From Oasisia sp. SBJ-2009 (taxonomy: Eukaryota; Annelida; Polychaeta; Sabellida; Siboglinidae): DNA of 64,000 nt. This document shows, piece after piece, positions 13,792-24,530 of this stretch. Where the stretch lies: contig OZ024863.1 in the NCBI GenBank assembly GCA_964017155.1, positions 38,385,538 through 38,449,537 on the forward strand. The letters run 5' to 3'. Position 1 is the first letter of the stretch. The number at the start of each line of letters is the position of its first letter. The translations under genes were made by a program, and so were the position numbers. A model generated the notes under the pieces. That model did no database searches, was not told where the DNA came from, and saw only the letters and a list, made by a program, of their open reading frames with translations.

Positions 13792-13962
13792 GTCTCTGTC
13801 TCTGTCTCTGTCTCTGTCTCTGTCTCTGTCTCTGTCTCTGTCTCTGTCTCTGTCTCTGTCTCTGTCTCTGTCTCTGTCTCAGTCTCAGTCTCAGTCTGTC
13901 AGTCTGTCTGTCAGTCAGTCTGTCAGTCTGTCAGTCTGTCTGTCTGTCTGTCTGTCCGTCGT
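13792..13962. repeat. Hexanucleotide (TCTCTG)n grading into (TCTG)n
   Basis: About 14 pure TCTCTG units are followed by TCTCAG and then TCTG/TCAG tetramers. The Ser-Val-Ser open frames are repeat by-products. Confidence 0.95.
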
Positions 13963-14154
13963 CTCTGTCCCTAGTCTCTCGTCCATCGTCCCTCGACCAT
14001 CCTCTCTCTGTTGAAAGTTTTCTTTTATAGTACAGTAGATTCTGATAAAAGAGTATCCCCATTTAATTTCATTGTTGGCCTGAGAGACAATCATCGTGTC
14101 TATCTGAACGTGGCGTCCTACCGGTGACATTGGCAGATATTTAATTTTCCAGGT

Positions 14155-14215
14155 CCTAGCTAGGGTCGAAACAAAAATGCTGCCACCTCACAGAGTAACC
14201 GCGGCTAGGCAAATT
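14155..14215 (-). mobile_element. Fragment of the GAGGTGGCAGCA inverted-repeat family
   Basis: A short stretch containing TGCTGCCACCTC (14178-14189) followed by ACAGAGTAACC matches the right terminus of the elements at 27.4-28.4 kb and 49.5 kb. Only the end is present. Confidence 0.5.
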
Positions 14216-14748
14216 CAGACGTATGCAAGTACAGCAATAGTGGCGCCATCTCTTGGAAGCTACATTAACATCGCTCATTCGCGTAGCCGTAAAATATTTA
14301 ACAATTTCGTCGCTGTGTGTCGCTTAGCTGTGCCACCTTAACGTGGAGACAGGATGCATGATATTGCAAGACAATCAGCCCTGGCTTGCGAAGATGGACC
14401 GAACCCACAATCAGAGTAAGGCAACGCGTATGTTGATCACGACGAGGTGTTTTTTCTTGACAGATGTTTATTGAAACACGTAAACAATTGTGAACAGAAA
14501 TTGCGGACTAATAACTAACTGTTAAAATATAATCTATAATTATTGCATATATACAACGCTAAGGTACAGACAGCAAATTTTCTCAGTAACACACCCGTTA
14601 CTAAAATAATAGTAATGCCAACAACAAAGGCAAATTCAACGACAAATTTATTGCCATATAAAATAGCGGATACATGAACTTAGCGATCACTAAGATTGCA
14701 CGGTAACTAAACTCAACAAATGCACAAACGTACGCTGGATATATAAAG
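14216..14748. other. Downstream flank of the elongase gene
   Basis: AT-rich DNA beyond the 3' end of the minus-strand elongase. Possible minus-strand AATAAA signals lie at 14466-14471 and 14647-14652, but neither can be assigned without transcript data. Confidence 0.4.
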
Positions 14749-14749
14749 G

Positions 14750-14815
14750 TGAAAAGGTTTCTTATATAGCGCATTATCCAATTACAGGATTGGTCAAAGC
14801 GCTTTACGTTTTACT
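14750..14815 (-). mobile_element. SINE 3'-tail fragment
   Basis: Read on the minus strand, this stretch contains AAAGCGCTTTGACCAATCC followed by GCGCTATATAAG, the same 3' module seen at the ends of the SINEs at 19.6, 31.2 and 39.4 kb. The tRNA-like head is absent. Confidence 0.65.
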
Positions 14816-15240
14816 CCCAGTCAGACCTGTTGATTCGAAAACTATCTCGACTACTCTGGAAAGCATGTATAAAGACCTACACGTGTCGTACGCCGTTTAG
14901 AATAGTCTTCTTGTTCACAGTAACAGCAGGTGGGTAACAGTTGGGCTCTTTCTTATCACCATGTTGAAACTCTATAAAAAAAAACGCAATTGTAATAGCG
15001 ACCTCGATCTCGTTTTCCTTGTTTTCTGTTGTGTTTTTATAAAGCTGATTCTGCCATCTCAGTGCCTTAGGACAGACTACTTGGCAAATGAAAACTGTGT
15101 GCGGTGTGATCTATATATTTCCTCCAATGCACAATACTCGTTCGATGAGGTCTGGAGGGCTATGATCGCCAACGTTTGTGACAGACATTGAAGCTAGACG
15201 AAGATACATCATGAATTAGTGTACAAGTTCTACTGCAATG

Positions 15241-15492
15241 CTATGCGAGTTTCTTGCTCGGGACATAAGAGCCGTTTGTGCTGGTTCTGTCTGTGTTCGT
15301 CGCGTGGCTGGAGCGTCGGTAGGCGTTCCAGTAGAAGTTGCTGAAGAGAACGAGGAGTGAGAGGGAGATCCACACGACGAGCAGCTGGCCCCACAGCGGG
15401 TAGTCGCAACCGAGGTACATGTTCAGCGCGACGTGGGCGAAGACCGCCACGAACTGAGTCTGCAAACAAGACCGGCAAACGCGTGTACTGAT

Positions 15493-15569
<77 letters not shown>

Positions 15570-15571
15570 GT

Positions 15572-15613
<42 letters not shown>

Positions 15614-16726
15614 TTAACGTATTTTTGAAAAGTCAATAACAATCTATGGTTGAACTGTAGTGGTGATAAGATGGTCCACAAATTAACGTAGTAAATTAAT
15701 TATTTATATGCATGAGTATGACTGACCGATGGACAGTGTGTGTCACCACATGGGAACCTTACGAAAGGAAAAGACCTAGAGGAATGCCGGTGAGACGTTG
15801 GAGAGACGAACTAGAGGACTATTGGAAAGGTACCACCTGGCAGAGGATAGCGCAAAATAGACGGATGTGGAAACAGCATGCTGAGACCTTCTTCAAAACA
15901 CGGGACACTACGGCTGCACAATGGTGATGATGTAATGATGTATGACAAAAGTATAATGTCTGCAAGTACGTGACGAATGCGGGAAAATGTATGGTTATAT
16001 AACAGTGGCGCCTCATTGCGGCTTGGTGCCACAACGCTATTGAGCAACTTGTACCATCTGCTCTTCCGGACATACGCTTTTCGAACGAAAGAGAAACCCA
16101 GGATGTGTTGAATTCGTCTTTTTGTTCAATTTGTATGAAGTGCACACGGCTATGGAAGATTCAAAAGAACTTTAGCGATGTAACTTACCGTATGGACTAC
16201 AGTTTTAAACGGTCTTAATACCGTAAAAACCATCGGTTCAACGGTATACCAGTACACGGTCCACGGCTTTAGTCACTCACCATCTGCAGTCTCGTGATGT
16301 ATCTCTTCCACCAGAGGTACGGCCGCAGCGTTGGGACAGACGCCAGCAGGTAGTAGGTGTACATGAGGGCGTGGATGAAGGAGTTGAAACAGGCGGGGAA
16401 GTACACTGCAAAAGAAACGTATATTATTCGTTGTGCTTGTTCGGTTGCCTGGCCCAGTACAGTGATGTTGTCACCGGATCCCGTTATGTTAACACTTCCG
16501 GTTTCCCGTGTTGGCGTGTGTCTGTCGACGAGTTTTCCAGGTAAATGATTCGTGCAAATAGCTAGCTCTGATGATAGTTACTGGAATGTTCGTAAATCTG
16601 AGATGCGTGCGTGCGTGCGTGCGTGCGAGCGTGCGAGCGTGTGGGCATGCATGTAGGCCTATACATATGTGTGTGTGTGTGTGTGCGTGCGTGCGCGTGC
16701 GTGTGTGAGTGTGTGAGTGTGTGTAT

Positions 16727-16759
<33 letters not shown>

Positions 16760-19532
16760 GGGTGTGGTGTGTGTGTGGGTGGGTGGGGATGTGTGTTGTG
16801 TTTGTTGTGTGTGATGTGTGTGTGTATGTATGTATATATGTACGTATATATACATGCATGTATTTTTTCTGGCAGTTATCCTCAATGCGGCACTGTTTCC
16901 ATCATACGTTTGTGTATGTGTGAGAGTGTATGTGTGCGTGCGCATGCGCGCGTGTGTTTGTGTGAGTGTGCGACATAAATGCCACAGATGTACAGTGCAA
17001 AGCGCTATTAAAAGTGTAAGTCTTTCTTTATGACATGACTGAACGGCTGACATTTTAAGTACTGCAATTTAAACGTAATTTTGCAAATGTAGCCTCTGGT
17101 CCTGTTTGTGTCGCTTTTCTGTTTCAAATAAACGAGCACTGTGCGTGTGCAATCAGCGTGGGTCGATCCTCGTTCACGACAGACTCATTTACCAACTAAT
17201 GCCATAACGGGACTCGTAAATTGAGTTAAGTGCGTTAATTTTCCATTCCTAGGTAACGGGGTGGAGTTCAAATAGTTCAATGTAAAAGCAGTAGCGTAAC
17301 AAATAATAGACCAATTTTATTATGCATATAAACAATATATTAAGAGGACGATGCCGTTCTATCGAATATATAGCTTTCAAAGCTGCTGTTTTCATATCAC
17401 TCTGCCGTCTTGTTGTTCTTGCATGCGTGAGGTAAAAGTGTAATGTCTTATTGGAGTGTAGAATCCAGTCACTGACGCTGCACTTTACACCTAGGCGGAT
17501 TTGGATTTGTTCAATCGAACCCTATCTCGACTTTTCTGGAAAAATATTGAGTTTTCGTAACAAGGGCAAGACTACAACTAACGTGAGTTGCCTATTTCTG
17601 CGGCTGAATGTTCACTACACGTTTTATAGGGAAACTGGCGAAAAGCAGAGGAGAGACTAGTACCCACCGACGCCACCAGGGGCAAACTTCATCACCCACC
17701 ACCAGCAGTTGATGATGAGCACGTGATGATAAATGTGTAGATAGGTCACTTGTCTGTCCTTCTTCCTTAGTACCATCCACACCGTGTCAAGCAGCTCAAA
17801 TGATTTCGAGATGAAGTGCAAGTATAGTACCTTTGCTACCTGACGAACCAAAACCTCAACGGTGAGCTCTATAACATACTAATACATGCCCGTGTTCTTC
17901 ACGTGATTTGGACAATTAGTGTTAGCTAAACATTCAGCTGACTAACATTGGTGGACCACATAATAACATGACATGTAAATACAAATTCTGTTTGTCAGTG
18001 TTTGAAGTTCGATTTTCGTTAGCTGCTGAACACATTTAACAAAATTGCAACTCCAGACGTTATTCTGCAAAAGTAGATGGCCGTATTAAGTGTGCACGGT
18101 GAACAGCAATGCTTGTTTCTCCTTTCGAATATTTGTCAAATTTTATTTCATAAACTACTGTGTTAGTTACGCGTAATTCTTTTGGGTTCTTCCGAGTCTG
18201 GAGGTTGTAGGGTGCGCATATGTAGTCATAGTTTCCATCCCAGGTACTCAGAAATATCTGAAAACACAGAGCAACATCGTAGTACGCATATTTGCTTGTT
18301 GAATAAATAAAACATGTTTGAAAACCAATCCATTTGTGTGACTGCTGAAACAACTGGATTTTAAACAGTGCACACCGATCACAAATTATAGCTGGATGTG
18401 TGAAGCACATTGACAGAACAATAGACTAGGTAATGCCGAAGTGAATTATCATAACTCGAGTGAAAAGGGGAAGGCCGGTGAAACAGTGGATAGAGTGGAT
18501 TAAAGAGTGTAGATTTAACAGTCGACATGCGATTTGCTTTTGATGAGCAGGCAATAATTCTTGCGTATAAATGGAAATGGAATCAGATTGTACGATCATG
18601 ATAAAACTCATTCCTGAAATGTAAATTCAACAAATATATCTTCATGGTATTAGTACAGAAACATATTTATGCCCGTATCGGATGGAACTATATTTAATGA
18701 TATTATAACACATGACTTACAATAAGTACAGTACTCAGAATGAAATGCGTTAAATCACTCCATCGGCGAGATGCAGATTGGCAGCACAACGGTGCCACAG
18801 GATGTCAACAACGGACCTGAAGATTTCCCGAAGTATTCCGAAACATTCTAGTGCCCGGTCTATGCATGATTACCCACGACGTCTGTTGTGAACGCACCTC
18901 AATGCACATGTATGTCGAGAAAACAACCAGAGCGATGTTGTGGATGATCATTGGTGTTCTCATGTCAAACGGTTTCTTGTCACGCAAGTACTTCGGACCA
19001 AGTCAGACGAACAGCAAGTAGGCGACGGAGAAGTACCACACAAGCCACGGGCTGCCAAGCATGAACCATGTCGTCGTGCGTGGATCTGTCACAAACACAA
19101 CATAATTATGTGTATCTGACGTGTCACTGGGTTGAATAACAATCACAATGGCATACGCGTTCCAGCGTCACAGCAACGTTGGACACTCAACAAACCAAAG
19201 ATGTTCTCGGGTACTTGCCATCTGAGTTTTGTGCTGTGCATTTCAATCCTGTTCATTCGTGTTAAAAGATCGGTAGAACTTTTGCGCACAGAAAGTTAAA
19301 CGATTAGGTAAGAATCAATATTTTGCTCTCTATCATTATTGATTCGACATATCTATGCAGTGTCTAGCAAACCTATATTATGCGTTTGATGTCATTTGTT
19401 ATCGCAGTATAAATAGAAAAGACGAGTTATTAATTCTAAGTTGAGTCGATGGTAGTTGCGTATAATCTACTCACCCGCATATGGTAGCGCCTCGTCATAC
19501 TGTCGCATCAAGTCTGTCACGACGGCGAACAT
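15241..19532 (-). CDS. ELOVL: Very-long-chain fatty acid elongase (ELOVL family), six coding exons, in-frame TGA at codon 47
   Basis: ELOVL proteins catalyse the condensation step of microsomal fatty acid elongation (malonyl-CoA plus acyl-CoA) as multi-pass ER membrane proteins. Coding exons, in transcript order: 19475-19532, 18898-19085, 18171-18257, 17668-17839, 16281-16405, 15241-15459. They total 849 nt and join in phase with AG acceptors and GT donors throughout. The start ATG (19532-19530) follows an acceptor at 19560, so a 5'UTR exon lies further upstream. Visible motifs: KSFELLDT (123-130), histidine box HIYHH (146-150) preceded by Gln at -5, as in PUFA-type elongases, NSFIHALMYTYY (176-187), and a C-terminal KKLA matching the KKxx ER-retrieval signal. 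Length (282 codons) and the N-terminal DPR and LGPKY blocks suit the ELOVL4/7-like group; the exact paralog is uncertain. Codon 47 (19005-19003) is TGA where LLFVWLGPKY is usual. The reading frame is otherwise intact, so this is a nonsense allele, a consensus error or a very recent pseudogene. Confidence 0.92.
15495..15611. repeat. (AT)n microsatellite in last ELOVL intron
   Basis: Two AT runs (about 15495-15567 and 15576-15611) are separated by GGGTCACAT. They lie about 35 bases upstream of the acceptor of the last coding exon on the minus strand, where the polypyrimidine tract and branch point are expected. Confidence 0.95.
15715..15945 (+). mobile_element. LINE ORF2 C-terminus and 3' tail
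   Basis: The plus-strand frame reads RPRGMPVRRWRDELEDYWKG followed by TWQRIAQNRRMW and then AAQW before the stop. This is the typical end of many non-LTR retrotransposon ORF2 proteins (RGRPxxRWxDD ... W ... AxDRxxWR). After the stop comes TGATGATGTAATGATG, the 3' tail. The fragment lies inside the last intron of the elongase, antisense to it. A homologous end occurs at 28.6-28.8 kb. Confidence 0.85.
16601..16975. repeat. Degenerate (GT)n/(GTGC)n tract
   Basis: Alternating GT/GC with interruptions, containing a pure GT core (16735-16760) and a break at about 16860-16910. It lies in an elongase intron. Confidence 0.9.
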
Positions 19533-19641
19533 GGTGTTAGTGGGGACAGCACCGCAGACCTGAAACAACAAACACTAGGTCGCCATTTTCCCGTTATCTG
19601 CATTCACCGGAAGTTAATCGTGTTCTTTGCAGGACACACGT

Positions 19642-19916
19642 AGAGCGCAATTGCTTAGGGGTAGAACACCGGCCTCTCGACTAAGAAGACCCGGGTTCGG
19701 ATCATGTGTTGCGGTGTTAAAACCCAGGGCACGTTTTTTCACTCTACATTGCTCCAGTTCACTCAGCTGTATAAATGAGTATCTGGTTATAGACAGCGGT
19801 GGATATGTGTACGAGCAGCCTTCGCGCATTAATTGTAGCATATGGAGTGTAAAAGCGCTTTGAGCAGTCCTGGGGACCGGATACTGCGCTACGTAAGAAC
19901 TTACCTTACCTTTTAC
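19642..19916 (+). mobile_element. tRNA-derived SINE
   Basis: A tRNA-like head carries an A-box-like TTGCTTAGGGGTAG and a B-box-like GGTTCGGATC (19694-19703). A body follows, with TCACTCTACATTGCTCCAG and AGCGCTTTGAGCAGTCCTG, and then the tail GCGCTACGTAAGAACTTACC. The same modules recur at 31.2, 39.4 and 44.4 kb. It sits about 80 bases upstream of the elongase start exon. Confidence 0.85.
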
Positions 19917-20470
19917 TAAGACACTGAGGTAAATGCACCGCTTCTTCCGAAAGTGCGTTCCACAGTGGAATACAGCGTACGTAGAATGACTGCTGGGGGC
20001 GTGCAAGTGGCTGGTAGGGTTCGTAATGTGTGCTTGTGTTGGTGTCTGGTGCGGGGATGTGTGGTAATGAACTAATAATGACAGGCAACCTGATGCGCAT
20101 TAGTCCATGATGAAAAAAACCCATAGTGGCATCTCTTATGCGCCTTCGTGTGTACAAGGAGTTCCACATTGGGTTACTGCACATAGCACTGACGCTTCAA
20201 GTGCTGCGGTAACCACAAGTGACAAAGAGCGCTGCGAGTCGTTACAAGCGTTCTACTGTTTGGATGCCCGTCTTGGTGTGGGTGCCCAGGCGTAGTAGGC
20301 GAGGTAACGAGTACCTCGTGTGCTTTTTGTCTCACTTGCGGTAGCGCCGCATGCAGTGTTCTTTTGACTACGCCAAGCGTCTTGCTGGGTTTGTTCTGCA
20401 TTTTGTTGGTGTGTGGCTGCCACGATACAGTGTAACAGTAAACGTCCACGTGTAATCGTCGTATGACGTA
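19917..20470 (-). mobile_element. Decayed LINE reverse-transcriptase C-terminal fragment
   Basis: On the minus strand, frame-shifted pieces read KTLGVVKRTLHAA, QVRQKAH, then ALCHLWLPQHL, RRRIRDATMGFF and finally SFYVRCIPLWNALSEEAV. These follow the order seen in the connection region and tail of Jockey/CR1-like RT proteins, ending in the usual SFxxRxIxLWNxLP block. Several frameshifts and stops show it is dead. It abuts the SINE at 19.64-19.92 kb. Confidence 0.65.
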
Positions 20471-20534
20471 GTCTACGATTATAACAGTAGTATGGCACCT
20501 GAATGTTCACAACACAAATGAAGCAACACGGCCA

Positions 20535-21065
20535 TTTAAAGGGATACTCCAGTCAGTGAGAGGTTCACAGTATTAACTTACATGTGTATACTATATTGGT
20601 TGTGCCTAGTAATTGTGCAAACAATCGTTAATAAACAATTACTTGTAGTTTAATGATATCAAAAATATGCTATCTTAGATTCAGGACGCTGCCATCTTGA
20701 GACTTATGCGCCAGTGACGTAAGCCAAATCGTTTGCGTCACTGGCGCATTGTTGAAAAAGGCAAGGATTGGCGGAATCTTCACTAATAATTGTTATAGTG
20801 ACGTACGCAATCCGCGACGTACTGGATACATCAAATACCATTGGACAGACATTGGATGTTCGAACGTGCATGCGCCAGTCACGTAAGCGGTTTACGTCGC
20901 TGGCGCATACGTCTCAAGATGGCAGCACCCTGAATCCAACATGGGGTGTTTTTGGTACAACTATACTATAATTAATTGTTTATTAACGATCTTTTTGCAC
21001 AATTACTATGCATAACCAAGATATTATACAGATGTAAGTAAATGCTGTGAATATCTCCCTTTAAA
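20535..21065. mobile_element. Long-TIR foldback element (531 bp) with nested hairpins
   Basis: The ends are extended inverted repeats. TTTAAAGGGA at 20535 pairs with TCCCTTTAAA ending at 21065, and similarity continues inward for more than 120 bases (for example AGTAATTGTGCAAA and TTAATAAACAATTA have reversed partners). Inside are two more palindromes, around TATGCGCCAGTGACGT (20704-20750) and CATGCGCCAGTCACGT (20868-20910). The sequence CTCAAGATGGCAGC also occurs in both orientations. No coding capacity; it behaves like a MITE or foldback transposon. Confidence 0.85.
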
Positions 21066-21483
21066 AGATCGTTTATACGTAGTTTGAAAACGCATCTGTT
21101 CCGATGAGTGTTCGTTTCCCATGTGTAGCTGATCCATATTTTTCTGTGTGTACTGATGTTGTATGTTATATTTAATGTTGTATGAACTATGTGTCAGTGC
21201 ATTGCTGTTGTTGCTTTTGTTATTGTTATTATTATTACGGTACCTTTTCACCGGTGTCCTTCTTTGAAGCTCGGTGTAGCTTTTGTGGCAATCACTTTAA
21301 GAAGTTTTTATGATGCTTTTTTAGGGTAGACCCAAAGTTTACACATAATCTATACAACAGTAATTATACAATCGTTAAGGTAGCCCAGACATAAACCGAT
21401 CCGATATATGTGGTTACTGATACCAGTATCAGATCCCTCAGGGGTATGTGTGATATCGCTTTCGTGTCCTTCCTCCCATGTCA

Positions 21484-21540
21484 CGTGTGTGTGCGTGCGT
21501 GCGCGCGTGCGTGCGTGCGCACGTGCGTGCGTGTGTGCGT
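21484..21540. repeat. (GTGC)n microsatellite
   Basis: Short alternating GT/GC run. Confidence 0.9.
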
Positions 21541-21813
21541 TCATCTATGTTTATCCATACGATGTAGATAGGATGCTCAATGACCGCTATAAGGAATGTA
21601 ATATTATGAAATAAAGTGATTCATTCATTTATTCATACTTTCCCGCCGTCCTCAGAGTAACTACAATTTGAATAACTCGGATAATTTCGAATCGATAAAA
21701 CAGTATAGGCAACAGTCCCATATTAAACTTTCCATTTAGAGTCTAAAAAACACCCATAAAACCAAGACATCTTCGTCCGTCTCCGAGCTCCTTGAGTCTC
21801 TCAAGCAAGCCCC

Positions 21814-22059
21814 TTAAATCTCAACAAATGATGCCTGTTTGCATCCGTACACACGCCACACATGCGTGCGCATGCGTAACAGTCGGTCGGCCAACTCAGC
21901 CACGCTCTGTCCGTCAACCCTGGCCGCGAGGACGTTCCCCCCAGCCGCCAAATGTGAGCCAAAGTGCATAAGTCTATTGAACAACGCTTTCACGACCCAG
22001 ACCAGGTCGTGTCCGACGTCAATGCATCTCTGTCCAATTGTCAATACATGTGATCGCAC
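21814..22059 (-). CDS. Unidentified 81-codon open frame, possibly a coding fragment
   Basis: The minus-strand frame has a protein-like composition, with blocks such as DVGHDLVWVVKALFNRLM, GNVLAARVDGQSVAELADRL and THVWRVYGCK, and is more GC-rich than its flanks. After its stop, another frame immediately reads GLLERLKELGDGRRCLGF, which could mean a frameshift or a missed intron. I do not recognise the family. It may be an exon of an unseen gene, a pseudogene piece or part of a mobile element. No flanking splice sites could be fixed. Confidence 0.25.
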   Translation of the reverse strand: MRSHVLTIGQRCIDVGHDLVWVVKALFNRLMHFGSHLAAGGNVLAARVDGQSVAELADRLLRMRTHVWRVYGCKQASFVEI

Positions 22060-22540
22060 ATATGTTTTGTATCTGACTACAAATACAATTGCCTGTACTT
22101 ATAGATCTAAACATAGGACCGACCTCCTGTCATGCATTATGATTTTTATTGCATAGACTCACACGTACTAGATTTAAACCTATAGAATTTAATCCTGTAG
22201 ATCAATAATAGTATTTGAACATTCGTTGTCCTCCTGGGTGACACACACCCGGCCACTCTCCCCGATCTAGACCACTCCGCTCTGGGGCCAGCCGCGGGGT
22301 CTAGTATCATGTCTGACTTGTTCACTCCGTCTTCCTTTTTCTCGGTTCTTCGAAGTCTTCTCTTTAGGATACTTAGGCATACGACAAACATATCAATACG
22401 CAATTAAGTAAGTAACTATTACACTTCTATAGCGCCTATATCTTTGAAAGTTCCAGCTAAGAGACGGACCGTCGAAAAATGTAATTATGATAAAAACGCA
22501 ATTTCAAACAAATGTGTTTTGAGCTCTTTTCGAAAGGTGG

Positions 22541-22720
22541 CTATTGTTTAAGAAGATTTTTAATTGCAATAGGGAGTTGATTCCAGATTGTTGGCGCAGC
22601 TACAGAGAAATCACTTCTGCTCATATAGAGGTTTGTTTTAGAAACAAAAGGTTGTTTGGAAACGGGTGATTTATGCGTTCTAGTGATATCAGGGAAATGT
22701 AACTGATTAACTAAGTATGT
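22541..22720 (-). mobile_element. LINE 3'-end fragment
   Basis: The minus-strand reading includes SRSDFSVAAPTIWNQLPIAI before the stop at 22541. This is the characteristic FSVAAPxxWNxLP block at the C-terminus of CR1/L2/Jockey-type reverse transcriptases. Upstream it is cut off by a GT microsatellite. Confidence 0.75.
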
Positions 22721-22751
22721 CGGTTGTTGAGTAGAAAGAGTACAGTAACGA

Positions 22752-22760
22752 TGTGTGACG

Positions 22761-22801
<41 letters not shown>

Positions 22802-22835
22802 CGTGTGTGTGCGTGCGTACGTGTGTGTATGTGTG

Positions 22836-22886
<51 letters not shown>

Positions 22887-22962
22887 GCGTGTTTGTGCGT
22901 GTGTGCGTGTGTGCATATGCGTGTGCGTGCATATTTATATGTGCGTATGTGTGTGTATGTAT
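22752..22962. repeat. (GT)n microsatellite with GC interruptions
   Basis: Two pure GT cores (about 22760-22797 and 22843-22880) are joined and followed by GTGC-containing variants. Confidence 0.95.
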
Positions 22963-22973
22963 GTTTAAAGCCA

Positions 22974-23493
22974 CAGTCACACTTTCCCGGATCGGGGGCC
23001 GGACGGCCCCGGACCAAATATCCCGGATGGTCCGTGGTGGTCAGGCTGATTTGGGTCAATTTGTTCATAGCAGTCACACTTCCCCGGATGAGACACGGTC
23101 CAGCCACGGATTTTAAATCCGGATGATGCCGGTAGACACCGAAACAAGCCGGAGGAGAACTCACGGAATGTGCCGGAGAACTCTCGGAATAACCCGGTCC
23201 ACCCACGGAATAGCCCGGATAAGCCACGGAAGTGCCCGGAATAGCCCGGATGAGCCACGGAAGTGCCCGGAAAAGCCCGAAAGACCCCCGGAACGCCCCG
23301 GTTGAGCCAGGATCGGAAAAATCCAGGGATCTACCCGGATGTTTCAAACAGTTTCAAACACCCGGGGACGAACAAGGATTGAGCCGGAACTCCCCGGAAC
23401 TCCAAGGATCTACTACGGATTTGCCACGGAGATCCACGGACTACCCACGGACTACCCGGAATCAAACCGGAGTAGCCCGGGAAAGTGTGACTG
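22974..23493. mobile_element. 520-bp TIR element filled with CCGGA/CCACGGA motifs
   Basis: Perfect 17-bp terminal inverted repeats: CAGTCACACTTTCCCGG (22974-22990) and its reverse complement (23477-23493). A further copy of CAGTCACACTTCCCCGG lies inside at about 23071. The interior is an irregular series of CCGGA, CCACGGA and GAGCCACGGAAGTGCCCGGA-type units, with high GC compared with the flanks. No transposase; a non-autonomous DNA element. Confidence 0.85.
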
Positions 23494-23540
23494 GGGCATA
23501 ACCGCCTCTCGCTCGGCTGCATAACTTCGCCTAACCTCGA

Positions 23541-23815
23541 TTACCAGGCTCCATGTCACCATGAGGTGGCAGCACTTTTCAGCCCCTCAACTCTGCCTGG
23601 GGAATTGATGGGCTGCCGTTGTAACCGCCAGTGCGGCCTTACACCAGATTAGGGTAGAGACGCTGATTGGCTCTCAGGCCAACTATGAAATATAAATAAA
23701 AATACCGATAATTACTTTTACAAGATAATGATATCCTATGAAAAGTATTCAACATTGAACTTATATTAACACAAAATTAAATCAAAATATAAATTTGCAG
23801 CATTGTTTAGCCCCA
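23541..23815 (+). mobile_element. GAGGTGGCAGCA-family inverted-repeat element, truncated copy
   Basis: It begins with TTACCAGGCTCC and GAGGTGGCAGCA (23563-23574). It continues through AGATTAGGGTAGAGACGCTG and TGGCTCTCAGGCCAACTATG into an AT-rich body, and stops at GCAGCATTGTTTAGCCCCACA. The same order of blocks is seen at 27.4 kb and 49.6 kb. Confidence 0.8.
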
Positions 23816-24530
23816 CAACTGGCACAAGGATAATATTCAAAAGCCGGCAAAGTCACCCTGGACCCGAGATTACGAAGCCGTACTCAGTCCTCCGTGCTCA
23901 AATTCCATGCTCAAGCCTCGCTTTCACACGGTGCTCATACTCACGGAGGTTACAAAACTTTCTGAGTACGATATCATGCTCAGACTTGAGCACGGAACGT
24001 CCAAATCCTGAGTATGCTCAAGACCATGCTCAACGCCGTACTCAAGCAAACAAAGATGGCAACTCACGTAGAAATTGGTCAATTTCGTAGTCAAAGTTCG
24101 TCGTTTTGGACAAGATGTGTAGTCCGATTTCAGCGTCCGAGTCGCTTACGAGGTGTTGTCGATCCATTTGAAGAGGTGGTGTAACAAGAATGATTTGACA
24201 GGCACTGTGTTGTGCCTAAAACGGCGATGTTAACTGAACATTTGCAAACTTAAGCGGCAGACGACGACAGTACGATACAATGTTGCAATCATTATGTTTT
24301 GGTGGCAGTTTTTCGGTGATGGGACCATTCGTTTTCTGCTTGGCGACACAAGCTCACGGTCAATTGCCAGACGAAATTTCCACAAAACTGTGTGTTGTCA
24401 TTGGACGAGTAATAAAGTACAGTCGTGGACATTTAGCCATACCGATGGAACATATGTACTATTCTGACCTTCTCGAAATAAACAAGAACAATATGAACGA
24501 AGGACAATTTTAACTGCTCTAGTTAATAAA
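23816..24530. other. Unassigned segment
   Basis: Contains recurrent GAGCACGG/CTCATAC-type motifs in both orientations (23880-24050), suggesting another decayed inverted-repeat element. A 77-codon open frame follows (24280-24513) without a recognised domain. It may be the upstream part of the decayed LINE next to it. Confidence 0.4.

Noticed and set aside
20704..20910. Palindromes considered as rho-independent terminators or riboswitches
   Set aside because: They are nested inside a eukaryotic inverted-repeat element with no bacterial context.
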